This document shows, piece by piece, positions 10,561-21,523 of a DNA stretch of 64,000 nucleotides. Location: NCBI GenBank assembly GCA_010356995.1, contig ML996687.1:1117803-1181802 (forward strand), given 5' to 3'. Numbering within the stretch: the first letter of the stretch is position 1; every line of letters starts with the position of its first letter. The DNA is from Trichodelitschia bisporula (taxonomy: Eukaryota > Ascomycota > Dothideomycetes > Phaeotrichales > Phaeotrichaceae). The translations under genes were made by a program, and so were the position numbers. Below the pieces are notes generated by a model. That model was given only the letters and a program-made list of their open reading frames with translations. It did no database searches and had not been told where the DNA came from.

Positions 10561-11247
10561 ATGACGGGCGCTCCATTGACCAAGGTCGACTCTGCTGTTG
10601 AGCAGCCTGATGCCGCTAAGAAGCATCGTCGGTCCAGCAGCAGTGCTACCAATGTGCACAACATCAATGACCTAGGTGAGTTGGTTGGGGCGAGGTGCGG
10701 GGGTGTTCTGTAACCGAGGAGCTGACGTGTCGCAGAAAAGGAGGGCGTTGAGATCAAGATTAGCCCGGAGACACAACAGCTCAACTGGTAAGTCGTCTTT
10801 GTTGGTGTTGTGCGTTGATGGCCGTCGATGTCGATGGCCGTTGCGGTGTAATACTGTCGATTCCCTTCCATCGTCGTCGAGTGGCCAGCTCCTGCCAACA
10901 CACGCTGACTCCGCTCCAGGAAGGTGAACACATCACCCGGCACCATCGATGACAAGGAGGCTCTCAAAAAGCCTCTCTGCAACCCCATGGTCAAGAAGAT
11001 CGACCTGCACTTCCCGCTCGGGCTCGGGGTGACGGCACGCAACCTCAAGGGCGTGACAATCAAGGATGCCCTAGACGCCATCCACAAGCAGTTCAAGAAG
11101 AAGCAGGACGATGAACTCGAGCTGCCCTACCTCGCTGGATTCGAGTGGGACAAGGATGAGAGCTACACGCGCTTTGTTGTGCATCTCAAGAAGGATGGTG
11201 CCCCCGTGAGCAAGAAGTCCAAGAAGAAGGGTGCAGCCGAGGAATAG
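10561..11247 (+). CDS. Small protein with DUF6699-like domain
   Basis: Three exons: 10561-10675, 10736-10787 and 10920-11247, encoding 164 residues. The first 35 residues are polar (with a Lys/Arg/Ser patch) and probably disordered. The remaining sequence has the pattern of the uncharacterised fungal DUF6699 family: QLNWKVN..., then VTIKDALDAIHKQFKKK, then PYLAGFEWDK...YTRFVVHLKK. The C-terminus is lysine-rich. The tryptophan codon is split by intron 2 (TG, then G after the 132-bp intron), and the frame closes only when both introns are removed, which supports the model. The family has no known biochemical role that I can state. Recognition of the domain is from memory of its pattern and should be tested by profile search. 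Confidence 0.82.
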
Positions 11248-13199
11248 ATCCGGCTAGTTGATGTGCGTGCCATTGGCCGTGCGGTGGAGGCGGGCTTTTC
11301 CTCTCTGTGTGTCTGCTGTGCTGGTAACAGATAAACGGGCGTATCAATAGAAGTATATTGCTCGGCGACGCTGATGGTTGTGTGTGTGGTTGCGATTCAT
11401 GTCTGATGTTGTTTGGCCTTTCGGATGCTTGGCTGGCGTCCGTAGTCGTTCGGATGCCTGACTGACGTCTCTAGTTCTTCGTCTCTACCAGCAACATCGG
11501 ACGGAATGGGAAGGCAAAACGCGGTCGCGGGCCTCGCTTGCTAAGTAGTAGGGAGACTTCGGCGTGCTGCCCAGGGGTTAGGTGAGCCAGACTCTCATCG
11601 GTGCTGGCCCATGATGCACTCAGCCGAGTAGTGCACCAGAAGCTCCAACGAACGATAGCAAAGACAGCTGGATCTGGCTGGGTGCATCTTGCCAAAGAGG
11701 ATTTATGAACCGTGTTCCGTCGAAGGTTCAAAGGGGCGTCATTGGGCTATTTGGCGTTGGAGGAGGTAGAATCGGAAAGTTGTGTGTCGTTGTTGGAGGC
11801 TAGGGCCGAGTTTTATGTACCTGCATGTTCGGGCGGCAGTGGCGTCCCACGTGGGGGCGGGTCAAATCGGAGATAGGGCGCTAGTTGGGGAGATGTGCTA
11901 TTTTGGGGGTTGGCTTGCCTGGGATTTGGGCACTGGAGGGGTTAGTGAGGAATGACGACTGGCTTGATGCTGTTATATGATTCTCGGAGAGGTGGGTGAA
12001 TGGTGGTGGAGAGAGGAAGATTAGGGATGATGAGGGACGTGTGGAGGGTGAGCTTTGGGGATGCGAACTGTCAGAAGCAGTGTAACCGTACATAGTTATC
12101 TGGGAGTTACTTGGGGAAGATACTCACGATACTGTACCTCGTGAGGCTGAGGGAGAGAGATAGAGAAGAGGGAACGAGTCCCAGGTCACACTTGAGCTGC
12201 TCGAAGTCTCGACAGCCATTGAGTTCTCCACTGTACATTCCGACCGACTTGCCGATTTGAACGACTGCATGCGAGTAGCAGGAAATCCATGAGCATTTTC
12301 AGGAACTTGAATTGTCTACATCCGTAGAATGCATTTTCGCCAAAGATCACGGCAAAGAGGGCCCGGACTCGCGAAAGTGGGAAGTGGGAAGTGGTGACGA
12401 AATCATCACGGCTTCATGGGACGAAAAGCTTCAAAAGAGGCTGGCAGAGAAATTTTGCCAGCACTGATTGGCCGATGTCGGGCTTGTGCGCGGCTTATCG
12501 ATTGTCGCCCTCCCAACGGGAACAGTGAAACACGTCACCGGGGCAGCCTTCCGTTAGGCGATTTACCGGGGGGGGGTGCCCTAAAGTTAGGGGGGGGTTT
12601 CGTCTGGGGGAAGCAAACACTCAGCCTTCTCGAGCTCCACCAAGCTTCCCATCCCATCCCGACGTCAACAACAATCATCTTGTCTTTTGTTCTCCCCACC
12701 CATCCCATTGTTCAAGTAAAAAAAAGTGTGCAGGAGTTGCGCAATTAATTTCTTCCCCAACCTCCGTCTCCGCAAGTGTGTCTCGGGCACAGCGCATGAG
12801 TGGGCCGGCCTTGGTGGGAGTGGCAGGTAGTACGAAAAATCGGAGGCGGGTTGCCAGCCATTTGTGCAGCGACGACCGTCGACCTTCTCCGCTGGCCGCG
12901 CAATTGGGAAGTCTCTCCCATCTCTCGTTTCTGCTTCATTCTCTTTGTCTGAACATACTCTGACACTGATCTTTGCCGCTGTTCCAGGACTTCAACTGCA
13001 GCTTGCGTTGTTGCTACAAGCAAACTAGGACGCTACGATCCCCCTCAACAGTTACCGAGCGCCTTTGCAGCAAGAACAACTCACACCTCCCGCGCAACTA
13101 TACTCCGTACTTCAACACTTCAACACATCCACTCCACATTCCACGATATTCACATCCAGCATTAGCATTCCGCACCGCCCACGGGGCCAATTGCCCAGC
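11248..13199. other. Gene-poor spacer of about 2 kb
   Basis: Nothing convincing is coding here. There are short G homopolymer runs around 12569-12598. From about 12890 to 13199 the plus strand is pyrimidine-rich, as expected for the leader of the Mid2-like gene. Open frames such as 11881-12093 (-) and 12973-13542 (+) lack domains or overlap the real gene in another frame. Confidence 0.5.
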
Positions 13200-14661
13200 A
13201 TGCGCCCCTCTCTTTTCTCCCTCCTCGCCCTTACGACCCTCACCGCCGCATCACCCTTCTCGCGGCTTTCCTCTCTCGCCTCAGACCTCGAAGCGCGCGC
13301 AGAACAACTCCTCCACATCGAACACTCCCCTCTCCTCTTCGAGCGCGGCAACACATGCGCCGCCGGCACCACATCCTGCGGCTTCTACGGACAGCTCTGC
13401 TGCACGTCGTCAGAAAGCTGCATCACAGACAGCAACAACCAAGCGCAGTGCGTGGCAGCCGTCCAAGGTGCCAATGCCGCTGTTTCCTCCTCTGGGGCCT
13501 GGGCCGTGTACACGTCCACATGGGTTGAGACGAACCTCGTGACGAAGACATCCGTCTACTCGTCCTGGGTTCCGGCTGCGACTGGCACTGGAACATGCAA
13601 GCCCAACTGGGCGAACAACGAATCCCCCTGCGGCTCCATCTGCTGCAAGTCCGGTCAGTACTGCTACTCCGATGGCGTGTGCGCTCCAGCTGGCGCGAAC
13701 GGCTTCACGACCACGGGCGTCGGACCCATCATTCGACCTACGACGGGCACCGGCGTGATTGTCACGCAGACGGCGAGCCCAACGACGACGATGGCGTTTC
13801 AGACACCGGCGCCGGCGAACAATGGCACAGCTGTCCCGAGCAAGAGTCACCTCAGCGGCGGCGCAATTGCGGGCATTGTCATCGGTGTGCTTCTCGGCAT
13901 TGCGCTGCTGTTCTTGCTCTGCCTGTTCTGTTGTCTGAAGAAGGGCTTCGAGGGTATCCTTGCGCTGCTTGGTATAGGGAGGAAGAAGGAGCGCCGCACA
14001 CGACATGTTGAGGAGACCATCATCAGCTCGCGCCATAGACACGGGGGTGCTGCCGTTGTCGCCGAGGATCGGAGATGGTATGGCGGTGGCGGTGGGCGCG
14101 CGTCGAGCCGCGTCTCGGACCGCAGGCAGAAGAGGACGGGCGGTCTTGGGGGCATGGCGGCTGTTACTGCCGGTCTCGGGGGACTAGCGCTTGCGTTGGG
14201 TCTGCGGAGAAAGGAGAAAAGAGCGAAGAGTGAGGTGAGCAGTACTGGGTACACATACGAGTCGTACAGTTACACAGACGAGAGTGAGTCTGCCTTTTCG
14301 TAATCTTCTTTTTTGGGCGGGGAACAGGGACTAATTGTCGTTCTAGGTGCGAGTTCAAGAAGCGATGACCGAACGCGACGAAGCTCGAGACGCTAGTGTC
14401 ACGGGCACGTACAACAGCCGGAGCAGCAGCGTTAGCTCCATCTCAGAGGAGAGTGTGGTGCGCGAGGTTGTTACAGATCGCGCGGTCGTTCGGGTTCGCG
14501 AGGTGGCCCGCAGTCGGTACGCGCGGGGTTATGCCGTCGTCGTGCCCGTGGAAGATGACTGGTCTGCTTATTCTGCTGGGAGCGAAGAGACGATTGATGC
14601 TGCATTTCATCCGGGCGTTTATGATAGCACACTAGGGGAATCAGTGTGGACGGAGGAATAA
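13200..14661 (+). CDS. Mid2-like cysteine-rich membrane sensor, C-terminus uncertain
   Basis: The start at 13200 gives a clean signal peptide (MRPSLFSLLALTTLTAASP). The extracellular part has two Cys-rich modules, about 45-85 (CAAGTTSCGFYGQLCC...) and 135-165 (CGSICCKSGQYCYSDGVC), then a Thr/Pro-rich stalk. A transmembrane helix about 219-246 follows (GGAIAGIVIGVLLGIALLFL), then a basic cytosolic tail rich in Arg, Gly and Ser. This is the layout of fungal Mid2-like or wall-stress-type surface proteins. The 3' end allows two splices to the same acceptor at 14346: donor 14284 gives a short final exon (14347-14396, 377 residues, ending RRSSRR), while donor 14235 gives a longer one (14347-14661, 449 residues, ending SVWTEE). 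Without splicing the frame stops at about 14300. I slightly prefer the 377-residue form. Confidence 0.8.
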
Positions 14662-15268
14662 TGTATTTGTACATGGGTTTTATCAATGACTGGGTGATAG
14701 CAGGGGGCTGCTTCTGAGGCTATCTGTGGATATGGGATGGATGGATGGGTGTCATGAACGTAATGATGGCGGGAATTAGACTGAATTTGACGCGCGATGC
14801 GGTTATGGCTGTGCTTTGATGCTGGTTGACTGTCACGGTGCCATGCCCAACCCCCCTCTGGACCCTTACCGGTCCAGCTACCTTGTGCTCGGTCACCACC
14901 GGGGCTCTTGCCTGAGGGCAAGGAGGCTTGGAGCTGGGAACTTGAAGGTCTCCTCTCCTCCATCTCCTCCGTCTCCTCTCTTCTCCTCGACTGAAGTGTC
15001 TTGAAGCTCTTAACTCTCTGGTATGACTCCGTGACAGTGATGAAGATGACAACCGTTCTTAGACTCAGCTGCGTCTACGGCGTTATTGAGTTAAGTTGTC
15101 CGTCTAACTATTCACTCTTTTGATACCTAGAACTCTTACTGACCAAAATTCCAATAGAAAGAAAACAAGACTGATCCAGAAAGACAAGCTACCCTGAAAC
15201 GCCAACCTCTATAACAATCTAGTTCAAGATGTCCTCCGCTTGTCCATGCCGTCACATACCCACCACCC
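14662..15268. other. Convergent 3' intergenic region
   Basis: The spacer between the Mid2-like gene (+) and the PNP-domain gene (-). It has no recognised gene or repeat; it should hold both 3' untranslated ends. Confidence 0.5.
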
Positions 15269-16234
15269 CTACCCGCTCGCCTCCTCCAACAGCGCCCTCG
15301 CACACGCCGCCGCCGTAACAGACGCATACGCCTGCCACCCCTTTGTCTTATGACTATCCGCATAATCCGCCACACCCTTAACCACAATCGTGGGGAGCGT
15401 ATCCCACACCCCCGCCGCTTCCATCTCAAACCCCACCACCTGTTCCCGTACTGCAACGCCGTCTCGCTCCGTCCCCGCCCGTACGACCCAATCGCTGCAA
15501 CCCATGACTCCGAAATGCACACCCGGCCCTCGTGCCCCCTTTACCCGCCGTATCTCGTACCCGAGATCGCACCCGATGCTGCTGCAGTCGGTCCCCATCA
15601 CGGCGGAGCACATCCCGCCCGAGCTGCAGATGCTGCAGCCGCGGCGGTGCCGGTGCTGGTAGGCGGAGGCGAAGAGCCGGTCTGCCTGAGGGCCCGGGTA
15701 CGCGGCCCGTAGCTCGGGCCGCGCCGCGAGTTGTGCTGCGTACGGACCCATGCGGGCGCGCAGCCTGGAGGCGGCAGCGGGGGAAGCGAAACGGGACAAC
15801 AGGGCCCTAGGCGCGAGAGCAGGATTTGCACCCGGGGGAGCGGGCATGGGGGCCCGTGGATTCGCAGTCTCGAGATCGAACTCCGCCACCGCAGTACTCA
15901 CTAGGACGTCACCCAAATGTATGGGCACGCCGGACGGTGAGGTAGGGACAGCGCCAGCGACGCCGACTACCAGCGCGAGGGCGAGGGCGGGGAAGGAGAT
16001 GCGCAGGTCTACGGCTAGGAGGGCGGCGTTGAGCTTGCCGGCGCCTGGGAGGAGGGCGATGACGGTGTTGTGGCCCGCTAGGCGGCCGAGGGTGTAGGTG
16101 TTTGGGTCTGTGGGGCGGGTGAGGTGGGTGAAGGGGGGGTAGATTGTGTCGAGGAGGGCGGTTGCGGCGGCGGCTTCGAGGGGGAGAGCGCAGATTAAGG
16201 CTACGGAGAAGGAAGAGGGGACGAGGAGGGGCAT
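15269..16234 (-). CDS. Stand-alone nucleoside phosphorylase-like (PNP/UDP) domain protein
   Basis: A single-exon gene of 321 residues. The N-terminus has the hallmark start of the fungal PNP_UDP domain (SVALICALPLEAAAATALLD). A glycine-rich phosphate-loop region (VVGVAGAV) is followed by the GDVLVSTAV strand. The C-terminal part carries VVGFEMEAAGVWDTLP and KGVADYADSHKTKGWQAYAS, matching the nucleoside-binding and closing helices of the family. In fungi this domain is most familiar as the N-terminal module of NACHT- or ankyrin-containing NLR-like proteins, where it cleaves or binds nucleosides or nucleotides; here the frame stops straight after the domain and no NACHT sequence follows. It may be a free enzyme or a separated effector module. 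Substrate cannot be inferred. Confidence 0.85.
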   Translation of the reverse strand: MPLLVPSSFSVALICALPLEAAAATALLDTIYPPFTHLTRPTDPNTYTLGRLAGHNTVIALLPGAGKLNAALLAVDLRISFPALALALVVGVAGAVPTSPSGVPIHLGDVLVSTAVAEFDLETANPRAPMPAPPGANPALAPRALLSRFASPAAASRLRARMGPYAAQLAARPELRAAYPGPQADRLFASAYQHRHRRGCSICSSGGMCSAVMGTDCSSIGCDLGYEIRRVKGARGPGVHFGVMGCSDWVVRAGTERDGVAVREQVVGFEMEAAGVWDTLPTIVVKGVADYADSHKTKGWQAYASVTAAACARALLEEASG

Positions 16235-17024
16235 GGTGAGGGAGGTGGTTTAGTCTAGTCTATTAAGTGCTGTGAGCTCGTTGGGAGTGAGGCGATGGTT
16301 GAAGGCGTAGGATCTGGATAGTCAGCCTTGTGCGCCCAGCAACCCGCACCACCACGTACCTTTAGCACAAGTCTCAAATCTTCTAGCAGTAAACTGGACT
16401 AGACTGAAGAACTCTGTCCTACGTAACACAACGCATCCTACCGCTGGGTCTTATACTCCCTCACTACCACAGCCACGCTCCCCCTCCGGCGTGAACCGCG
16501 ACATGCGCCCGGAACATGACTTTGCCGCCGAGACTGTGCCCCTGCACGTACCCGGACCGATGTTGGTAGCATCCCTCCCCGGGTGCTCTGGAATCCTTAG
16601 GTCGGCGAGGGCGGATATGGGATGCATTTAAGCGCGCGCGCTGGGGGGCCGGGGTCGCGTTTCAGAGACCAGCCGTGGTTGGTTGAGGGGTGCGGCGCGG
16701 GTTAGAGAATAGACGACGCGGTGGGGGAGATCAGTTGAACTCTGGTATTAGAGTCTGGGATATGCTGGTTGGAGAAGCAGCTTGACGTGAGACGGATATG
16801 GCTAGAAGGGGGGGATGGAGTTGAGGTGAGGTTGTTGAACGGGTGTTCACGTGATGTATTGCCCGATCGGGATATCGTGAGCTCTGACTTTGATCGACGA
16901 GGCCAGCGGACTTTAAGCTGATGCAAGAGGACTTCGGGAAAGTCGAGGAAGCGGTGCGTACATTCGGTCCATTTTTTGTTATCCAAATCTACAGCCCATT
17001 CCTCCCAAACTGTCGTAACCGACT
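16235..17024. other. Intergenic region
   Basis: The spacer between two minus-strand genes. It likely contains the 3' end of BIO2 and the promoter of the PNP-domain gene. No further gene or repeat is visible. Confidence 0.5.
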
Positions 17025-18312
17025 TTACACACTCGCTTCCTCTGAGCCCTTTTTCACCTCGCTCCACGAGCCTGTCGTCCCAGAGAGGGCATTGACCTCC
17101 TCGACCATCTCACTAACCTTAGCATCGTGCTTGCTCGCCATGGGCTCAAGCCCCCAGCGGTCAAACATGACCTTATCCTCGTCCCACCCATTGCACTCCG
17201 TAGTCAACATCTTCTCGCCCGTGAACACGGCATTAGCGCCCGCCATGAAGCACAGCATCTGCTTCTCCTCGCTCATAATGTTGCGCCCCGCGGCCAGACG
17301 GATGATGGTGGAGGGGAGCACGAGGCGCGCCGTGGCAATGGTGCGCACAATGGCGTCGAAGGGTACGATTTCAGAGTCGCCCAGCGGGGTGCCCTTGATG
17401 GGGACGAGGGCGTTGACGGGGAAGGACTCCGGGTGCGACGGCATTGTCGCAACCGTATGCAACAAGCCCACCCGATCCGTCTCCTTCTCACCCAGCCCCA
17501 AAATCCCGCCCGAGCACACATTGATCCCCGCATCGCGCACATTCGCAATCGTCGCCAACCGCTCGTCGTAGCTCCGCGTCGTAATTACATTGGGATAGTG
17601 CTCGCGGCTCGTGTCGACGTTGTGGTTATACGCCGTAAGCCCCGCGTCCTTGAGCTCACGCGCCTGCGCCGCGTCGATCATGCCCAGCGTCACGCACGCC
17701 TCCATGCCCAGCGCCCGCACCCCGCTCACCATGTCCTTGATGTTCTTGAGGTTCGTCTTGCGGCCGCGCATGTCGCGCCACGCGGCGCCCATGCAGAACC
17801 GGCTGCTACCGTTGGACTTTGCGATGCGTGCGGCTTCGAGGACGGATTCGACGGTTACCATTTTTGTGGCTTTGAGGCCGGTGTTGTGTTTGCTGGATTG
17901 GGCGCAGTAGCTGCAGTCCTCGCTGCAGCCGCCGGTTTTGATGTTCATCAGTGTGCACATTTGGATGGCGCGCGGGGAGTGGAAGCGTCGGTGGACGGTG
18001 GCCTGCGACGCGGTCAGAGGCACGAGCGGAGATTCAGAGGCACGAGAGACAAACGGCCGCGTATTGCAGCTCTACCAAGGGCGTGTGGTACAGCTCTGCG
18101 ATCTCATCCTTGGACCAGTTCGTGCGCGGGCCGGCGGCGTCGATGGCGGCTTGCAGCGCGGAACGTCCCTTGGAAGCTGTAGCCGCGGGCGAGGGCACGG
18201 GGATGGGCGTGCTGCCGAGCGGGGCGTCGTGGACGGTGCTGAATGTGCGGAGGGGGGTGCGCAGCGCGGGGAGCCGCACGCTGGCGTGGAAGGTGGCGCG
18301 GAAGCAGCTCAT
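17025..18312 (-). CDS. BIO2: Biotin synthase (BIO2/bioB), probably mitochondrial
   Basis: Two exons: 18312-18055 and 18002-17025, encoding 411 residues. Biotin synthase is a radical SAM enzyme that inserts sulphur into dethiobiotin, the last step of biotin synthesis. The radical SAM cysteine motif is plain (GGCSEDCSYCAQSSKHNTG), followed by VCSGGILGLGEKETDRVGLL, the ALVPIKGTPLGDSE segment and NAVFTGEKMLTT near the C-terminus. The first 70 residues are rich in Arg, Ser, Thr and Ala with few acids, consistent with a mitochondrial import signal. The 52-bp intron joins QYAA to ATVHRRFHSPRAIQMCTLMN, which restores the conserved N-terminal part of the domain. No other biotin gene lies nearby, so this is not a biotin cluster. 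It is divergently arranged with the GCP4 gene. Confidence 0.96.
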
Positions 18313-18732
18313 CGCGAGTGAGTTTCGGGGAGGTGAGGGAGTGGAGATAGTGTTGAGGGTAGGGAATGAAGTTGAGCAGAGTGTTGCGGAGAGGGGAGTC
18401 CGGTGGGTGTTGGGATGGTGGGGCAGCTGGGGGGTTCGTTCGGCGTCGGCTTCACGGCCCGAGGTTGGCCGAGTTGCTGCACTGGATAGGCGCGCGGGTC
18501 AGGTGATAGGGCGTGTCGGGGAAGACGCGTTCTGGACTGCAACTCCAGGTTCTGCATACAATTATCCGCTTCCGGAAGTGTGTTTGGTTAGTTTTTGGGC
18601 AGCGCACTCGGTTGATCTCATGTGCCGCTACGAACTCCTCAGCCTCGCCATCGTCTTCTTCCAGGACCGCCGCTCCCGCGCGTCGCCCCACTCCCACCGC
18701 ACCGCAGATATCCCCCCGCCGCGACCGCCGCA
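18313..18732. promoter_or_regulatory. Divergent promoter region between BIO2 and GCP4
   Basis: The 420 bp between the start codons of the minus-strand biotin synthase gene and the plus-strand GCP4 gene must carry both promoters. No specific binding site is assigned. The plus-strand frame of GCP4 stays open upstream to 18622, but the ATG at 18733 matches the family N-terminus. Confidence 0.55.
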
Positions 18733-20844
18733 ATGCTCCACGAAATCCTCCTCTCGCTCGCGGGGCATCCCTCAGCGCTCTTCGATCCCGCACACCCGGG
18801 CCAGGTAGACGCGTCCTTCCCGCTGCTCTCGCCGCCCGAGCGCGCGCTCCTCGAAACGATCGCCCATCTCTCCACTCTGCACCGCACCACCCGCGCCGCC
18901 GCCACGAGCATCGCGTCCACGCATCCCTCGCCCATCGCCCGGGCCGTAGCCTCCGCGCTCATAACACCACACCTCGAAGCCTTCCAGCACAAGATCCTGT
19001 CCGTCGAGCGCTCCATCCTCGCGCACGACTCCAGCACCGTGGGCGCGTACAACATCGTCCCGCTCGCCTCGCTCGTCGCCGACTTCGACGACTGGACGCG
19101 CCGGCTAGAATGGTACTCCACACTCACAGCCTACATCCAACCTAAGAACAGCACCCCTTGCACCGGCGCCGCGCTCATCGACCACCTCCGCTCCGCCGCC
19201 CAAACCGGCTACCCGGACATCGAAACCGCGGCCCTATCCCTCGGCCGCGTCGCCGAAACAGCATGGCTGCGCCAACTCTCCGTCTGGGTGCTCTACGGGC
19301 GATTGCCCGTACATGCAGGCGGGGACTTCTTCATCCAACCGGCGCCAGAGGGGGAGGGGACTGAATTCGTCCTCGCGCCCCGGCTGCTCCCCGGTTTCGT
19401 GCCGCCACCCGTCGCTTCATCGATCTTGTTCATCGGCAAGTCGCTAACGCACATCCGCGCCCGCGGCCTGGAGGACGTACCCGGCGTTCGCAGCGCAGCT
19501 GGCCGGACCTCGGAGCTCGACCTCCTCCCAACGCACCTAGCACACCTCTCCGCCCTCGCATTGCCAATAAGCAGCGCTGCGCTCGGCAGCGTGATAAGCG
19601 CAATCCGGCTCTCCCTCTCGCGCACTGCGCTGCAGCGCCTCCTCCCCCTGCCCAAAATTACCTCCATCCTAACCGTGCTGCGGGATTTCTTCCTCCTCGG
19701 CCGGGGCGAATTTGCCGTCGCCCTCGTGGCAGCAGCAGACGAGCGCCTCGTCCTGCGCACGAAAAACATGCTCGCCGCGCCGCCGGACGCGCTTCGCGGA
19801 ATGCAGATAAAAAGCGCCGAGTTAACCGCCATCCTCCACAAAGCCCTCAGCACCCTCTCCTCTACAGTCCCGGAATCAGACGCCGATGATTCAACCCTGT
19901 ACCTAGCGCGGGAACTCCTGCACCTCGGCCCGCCACCCCGGCCCCATCCCACACCTAACCTCCCCACCCCCGCACCCACCAGCTTCGCCTCCTTCCTCCT
20001 CCCTACTCCTACAGGCCTAACCCTGCACACACCCTCCCCGTACGACCTCTTCCTCTCATCCCCGGAACTAGCCCTCTACTCAAGTCTCGCGTCATATCTC
20101 CTCTCCCTCCGCCGCGCACACTTACGCCTCACCTCCCTCTGGCGCGAATCGCCCCTCCGCCGCTCACATCCGTGCCCGCCCGGCCCACCGACCAGCTGCA
20201 CCCCCCACGGGGCAGCACTGCTCAAGACGCAGCGCGAGCGGGCTGCAAGGCGGAATGTAGCGCTCCGACCGGTATGGGCCGTGGCCGGCGCGGCGGTGTT
20301 CCTCCTTGCGGAGCTCGGGGCTTACTTCGAGGGTGATGTGGTGCGGGGCGCGTGGGAGGCACTGGGGACGTGGATCGGCGAGGGCGGGGACGGGGCGCCG
20401 CGGGATCCCGAGGCGCTGACGGCGGCGCATTTGGCGTATCTGCGCGTTGTGGTGCTGGGGTTGCTCCTGCCGCATGCCGGGTTTGTGCGAGCGTTGCATG
20501 ACTTGCTGCAAGCTGTGGATGCGTTGGCTGCGGGGGTGGGACGGCTGTGTGTGTTGCATGCAGCCATGGATTTGGAGAGTGATAGTGGGGTTGTGGATTC
20601 GTTTGGGCCGGGGGAGGCGGAGGTGGGGAGTGTAGGGAGGGAGGTGGAACGGGCGAGGAAGAGGGTTGATGCGGGGGTTAGGGGGGTTGTGGGTGTGCTT
20701 AGGGGGTTGGAGGGGGGAGGGGAGGAGTTGCTGCTGGGGGAGGCGGTGTGGCGGGTGCCTGGCGTGGAGAGGTTGCTTATGAAGTTGGAGTTTGGGGGGG
20801 TAGGGAGGGAGGATGGGGAAGAGGTGGAGTTGGTGGTTAGGTAG
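18733..20844 (+). CDS. Gamma-tubulin complex component 4 (GCP4 / Spc98 family)
   Basis: A single-exon gene of 703 residues. GCP proteins assemble with gamma-tubulin into the ring complex that nucleates microtubules at the spindle pole body and cytoplasmic sites. The start MLHEILLSLAGHPSALF and the following FPLLSPPERALLETIAHLS match the GCP4 N-terminus; VERSILAHDSSTVGAYNIVPL, FDDWTRRLEW and TAWLRQLSVWVLYGRL are the typical GRIP1 blocks, and IQPAPEGEGTEF plus SILFIGKSLTHIRARG continue the pattern. The C-terminal half is more divergent and low in complexity near residues 430-500. Base composition is striking: the coding strand is very C-rich to about 20170 and very G-rich after 20330, with no loss of frame. 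Identity as GCP4 over GCP5/6 rests on length and the N-terminal motif. Confidence 0.9.
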   Translation: MLHEILLSLAGHPSALFDPAHPGQVDASFPLLSPPERALLETIAHLSTLHRTTRAAATSIASTHPSPIARAVASALITPHLEAFQHKILSVERSILAHDSSTVGAYNIVPLASLVADFDDWTRRLEWYSTLTAYIQPKNSTPCTGAALIDHLRSAAQTGYPDIETAALSLGRVAETAWLRQLSVWVLYGRLPVHAGGDFFIQPAPEGEGTEFVLAPRLLPGFVPPPVASSILFIGKSLTHIRARGLEDVPGVRSAAGRTSELDLLPTHLAHLSALALPISSAALGSVISAIRLSLSRTALQRLLPLPKITSILTVLRDFFLLGRGEFAVALVAAADERLVLRTKNMLAAPPDALRGMQIKSAELTAILHKALSTLSSTVPESDADDSTLYLARELLHLGPPPRPHPTPNLPTPAPTSFASFLLPTPTGLTLHTPSPYDLFLSSPELALYSSLASYLLSLRRAHLRLTSLWRESPLRRSHPCPPGPPTSCTPHGAALLKTQRERAARRNVALRPVWAVAGAAVFLLAELGAYFEGDVVRGAWEALGTWIGEGGDGAPRDPEALTAAHLAYLRVVVLGLLLPHAGFVRALHDLLQAVDALAAGVGRLCVLHAAMDLESDSGVVDSFGPGEAEVGSVGREVERARKRVDAGVRGVVGVLRGLEGGGEELLLGEAVWRVPGVERLLMKLEFGGVGREDGEEVELVVR

Positions 20845-21523
20845 AGAGGTGGGCTTTGCTCTGGCGTTATGGGCTGGGTGGGATGGATGGATGGATAGAT
20901 GGCATAAAACGGGTCTAGGGACGTTTATTACTGCGGAAAGGCCTACTACCACGAAGTGCTACACAAGAATGGTGCAAAGAAAAGACGATAAACACATGTA
21001 AAAGGCGTGGGGCTCACATGCCCCTCTCCAAAGGACGACTTCCAGGGCTTTTCCTCAACCCTTCCAGGGAGGGTTTTTGCCGTGTAGAACCAAAGAAATT
21101 GGTCAAACCCACTCCTAAAGTGGTGAGACCCAACCATACGGCTAGCTAAAACAACCCTGGGCGTAATCAAGCTATTATTATTACCACGAAGTGTTAATGG
21201 CTCCCAGACTGAGTGGAGGTGATGTTAAGCCTCGCTCTAGGTAGATCACGTGATGAATATACGTTGAGAGGTTGTTCAAGAGGTGAAGGTAGGAAAGGGC
21301 ATTAGGCATGCACCTTTTTGAATTCAAGCGTCAGAAGCGTTAACACTGGCAATGAGGTATTCGGTATCATACTCTCCGTAAGCGGAATTCTCGTTGACGA
21401 TTTTGGCGTCGCCGTAGAATCAACTGGATCTCGTCACGTGCTTGAACTCCAGTGGCAGCTGGATTTAAATGTTGTCCGTTTCCGCTACTTCACCTACCAA
21501 CCTTCAACATCATACATCAAACC
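20845..21523. other. Intergenic region with a SINE-like insertion
   Basis: It holds the 3' end of GCP4, the candidate retroposon at 20947-21193 and a palindrome ATCACGTGAT at 21245-21254 that could be a basic helix-loop-helix binding site in the promoter of the next gene. Otherwise nothing is recognised. Confidence 0.5.
20947..21193 (+). mobile_element. Candidate SINE-like insertion with 12-bp target duplication
   Basis: The 12-mer TACCACGAAGTG occurs at 20947-20958 and again exactly at 21182-21193. Between them lies about 223 bp that ends in a short T/A repeat tail (CTATTATTAT) right before the second copy, as expected for a short retroposon inserted in the plus orientation. An inner open frame on the minus strand (about 20991-21170) has no recognised domain. 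I do not see a convincing pol III A box and B box, so the class is uncertain; it could also be a small solo insertion of another kind. The matched flanks are direct observation; element status is inference. Confidence 0.45.

Noticed and set aside
17127-18182. A 351-residue plus-strand frame opposite biotin synthase
   Set aside because: Antisense to a certain gene and low in complexity (His, Arg, Ala); not coding.
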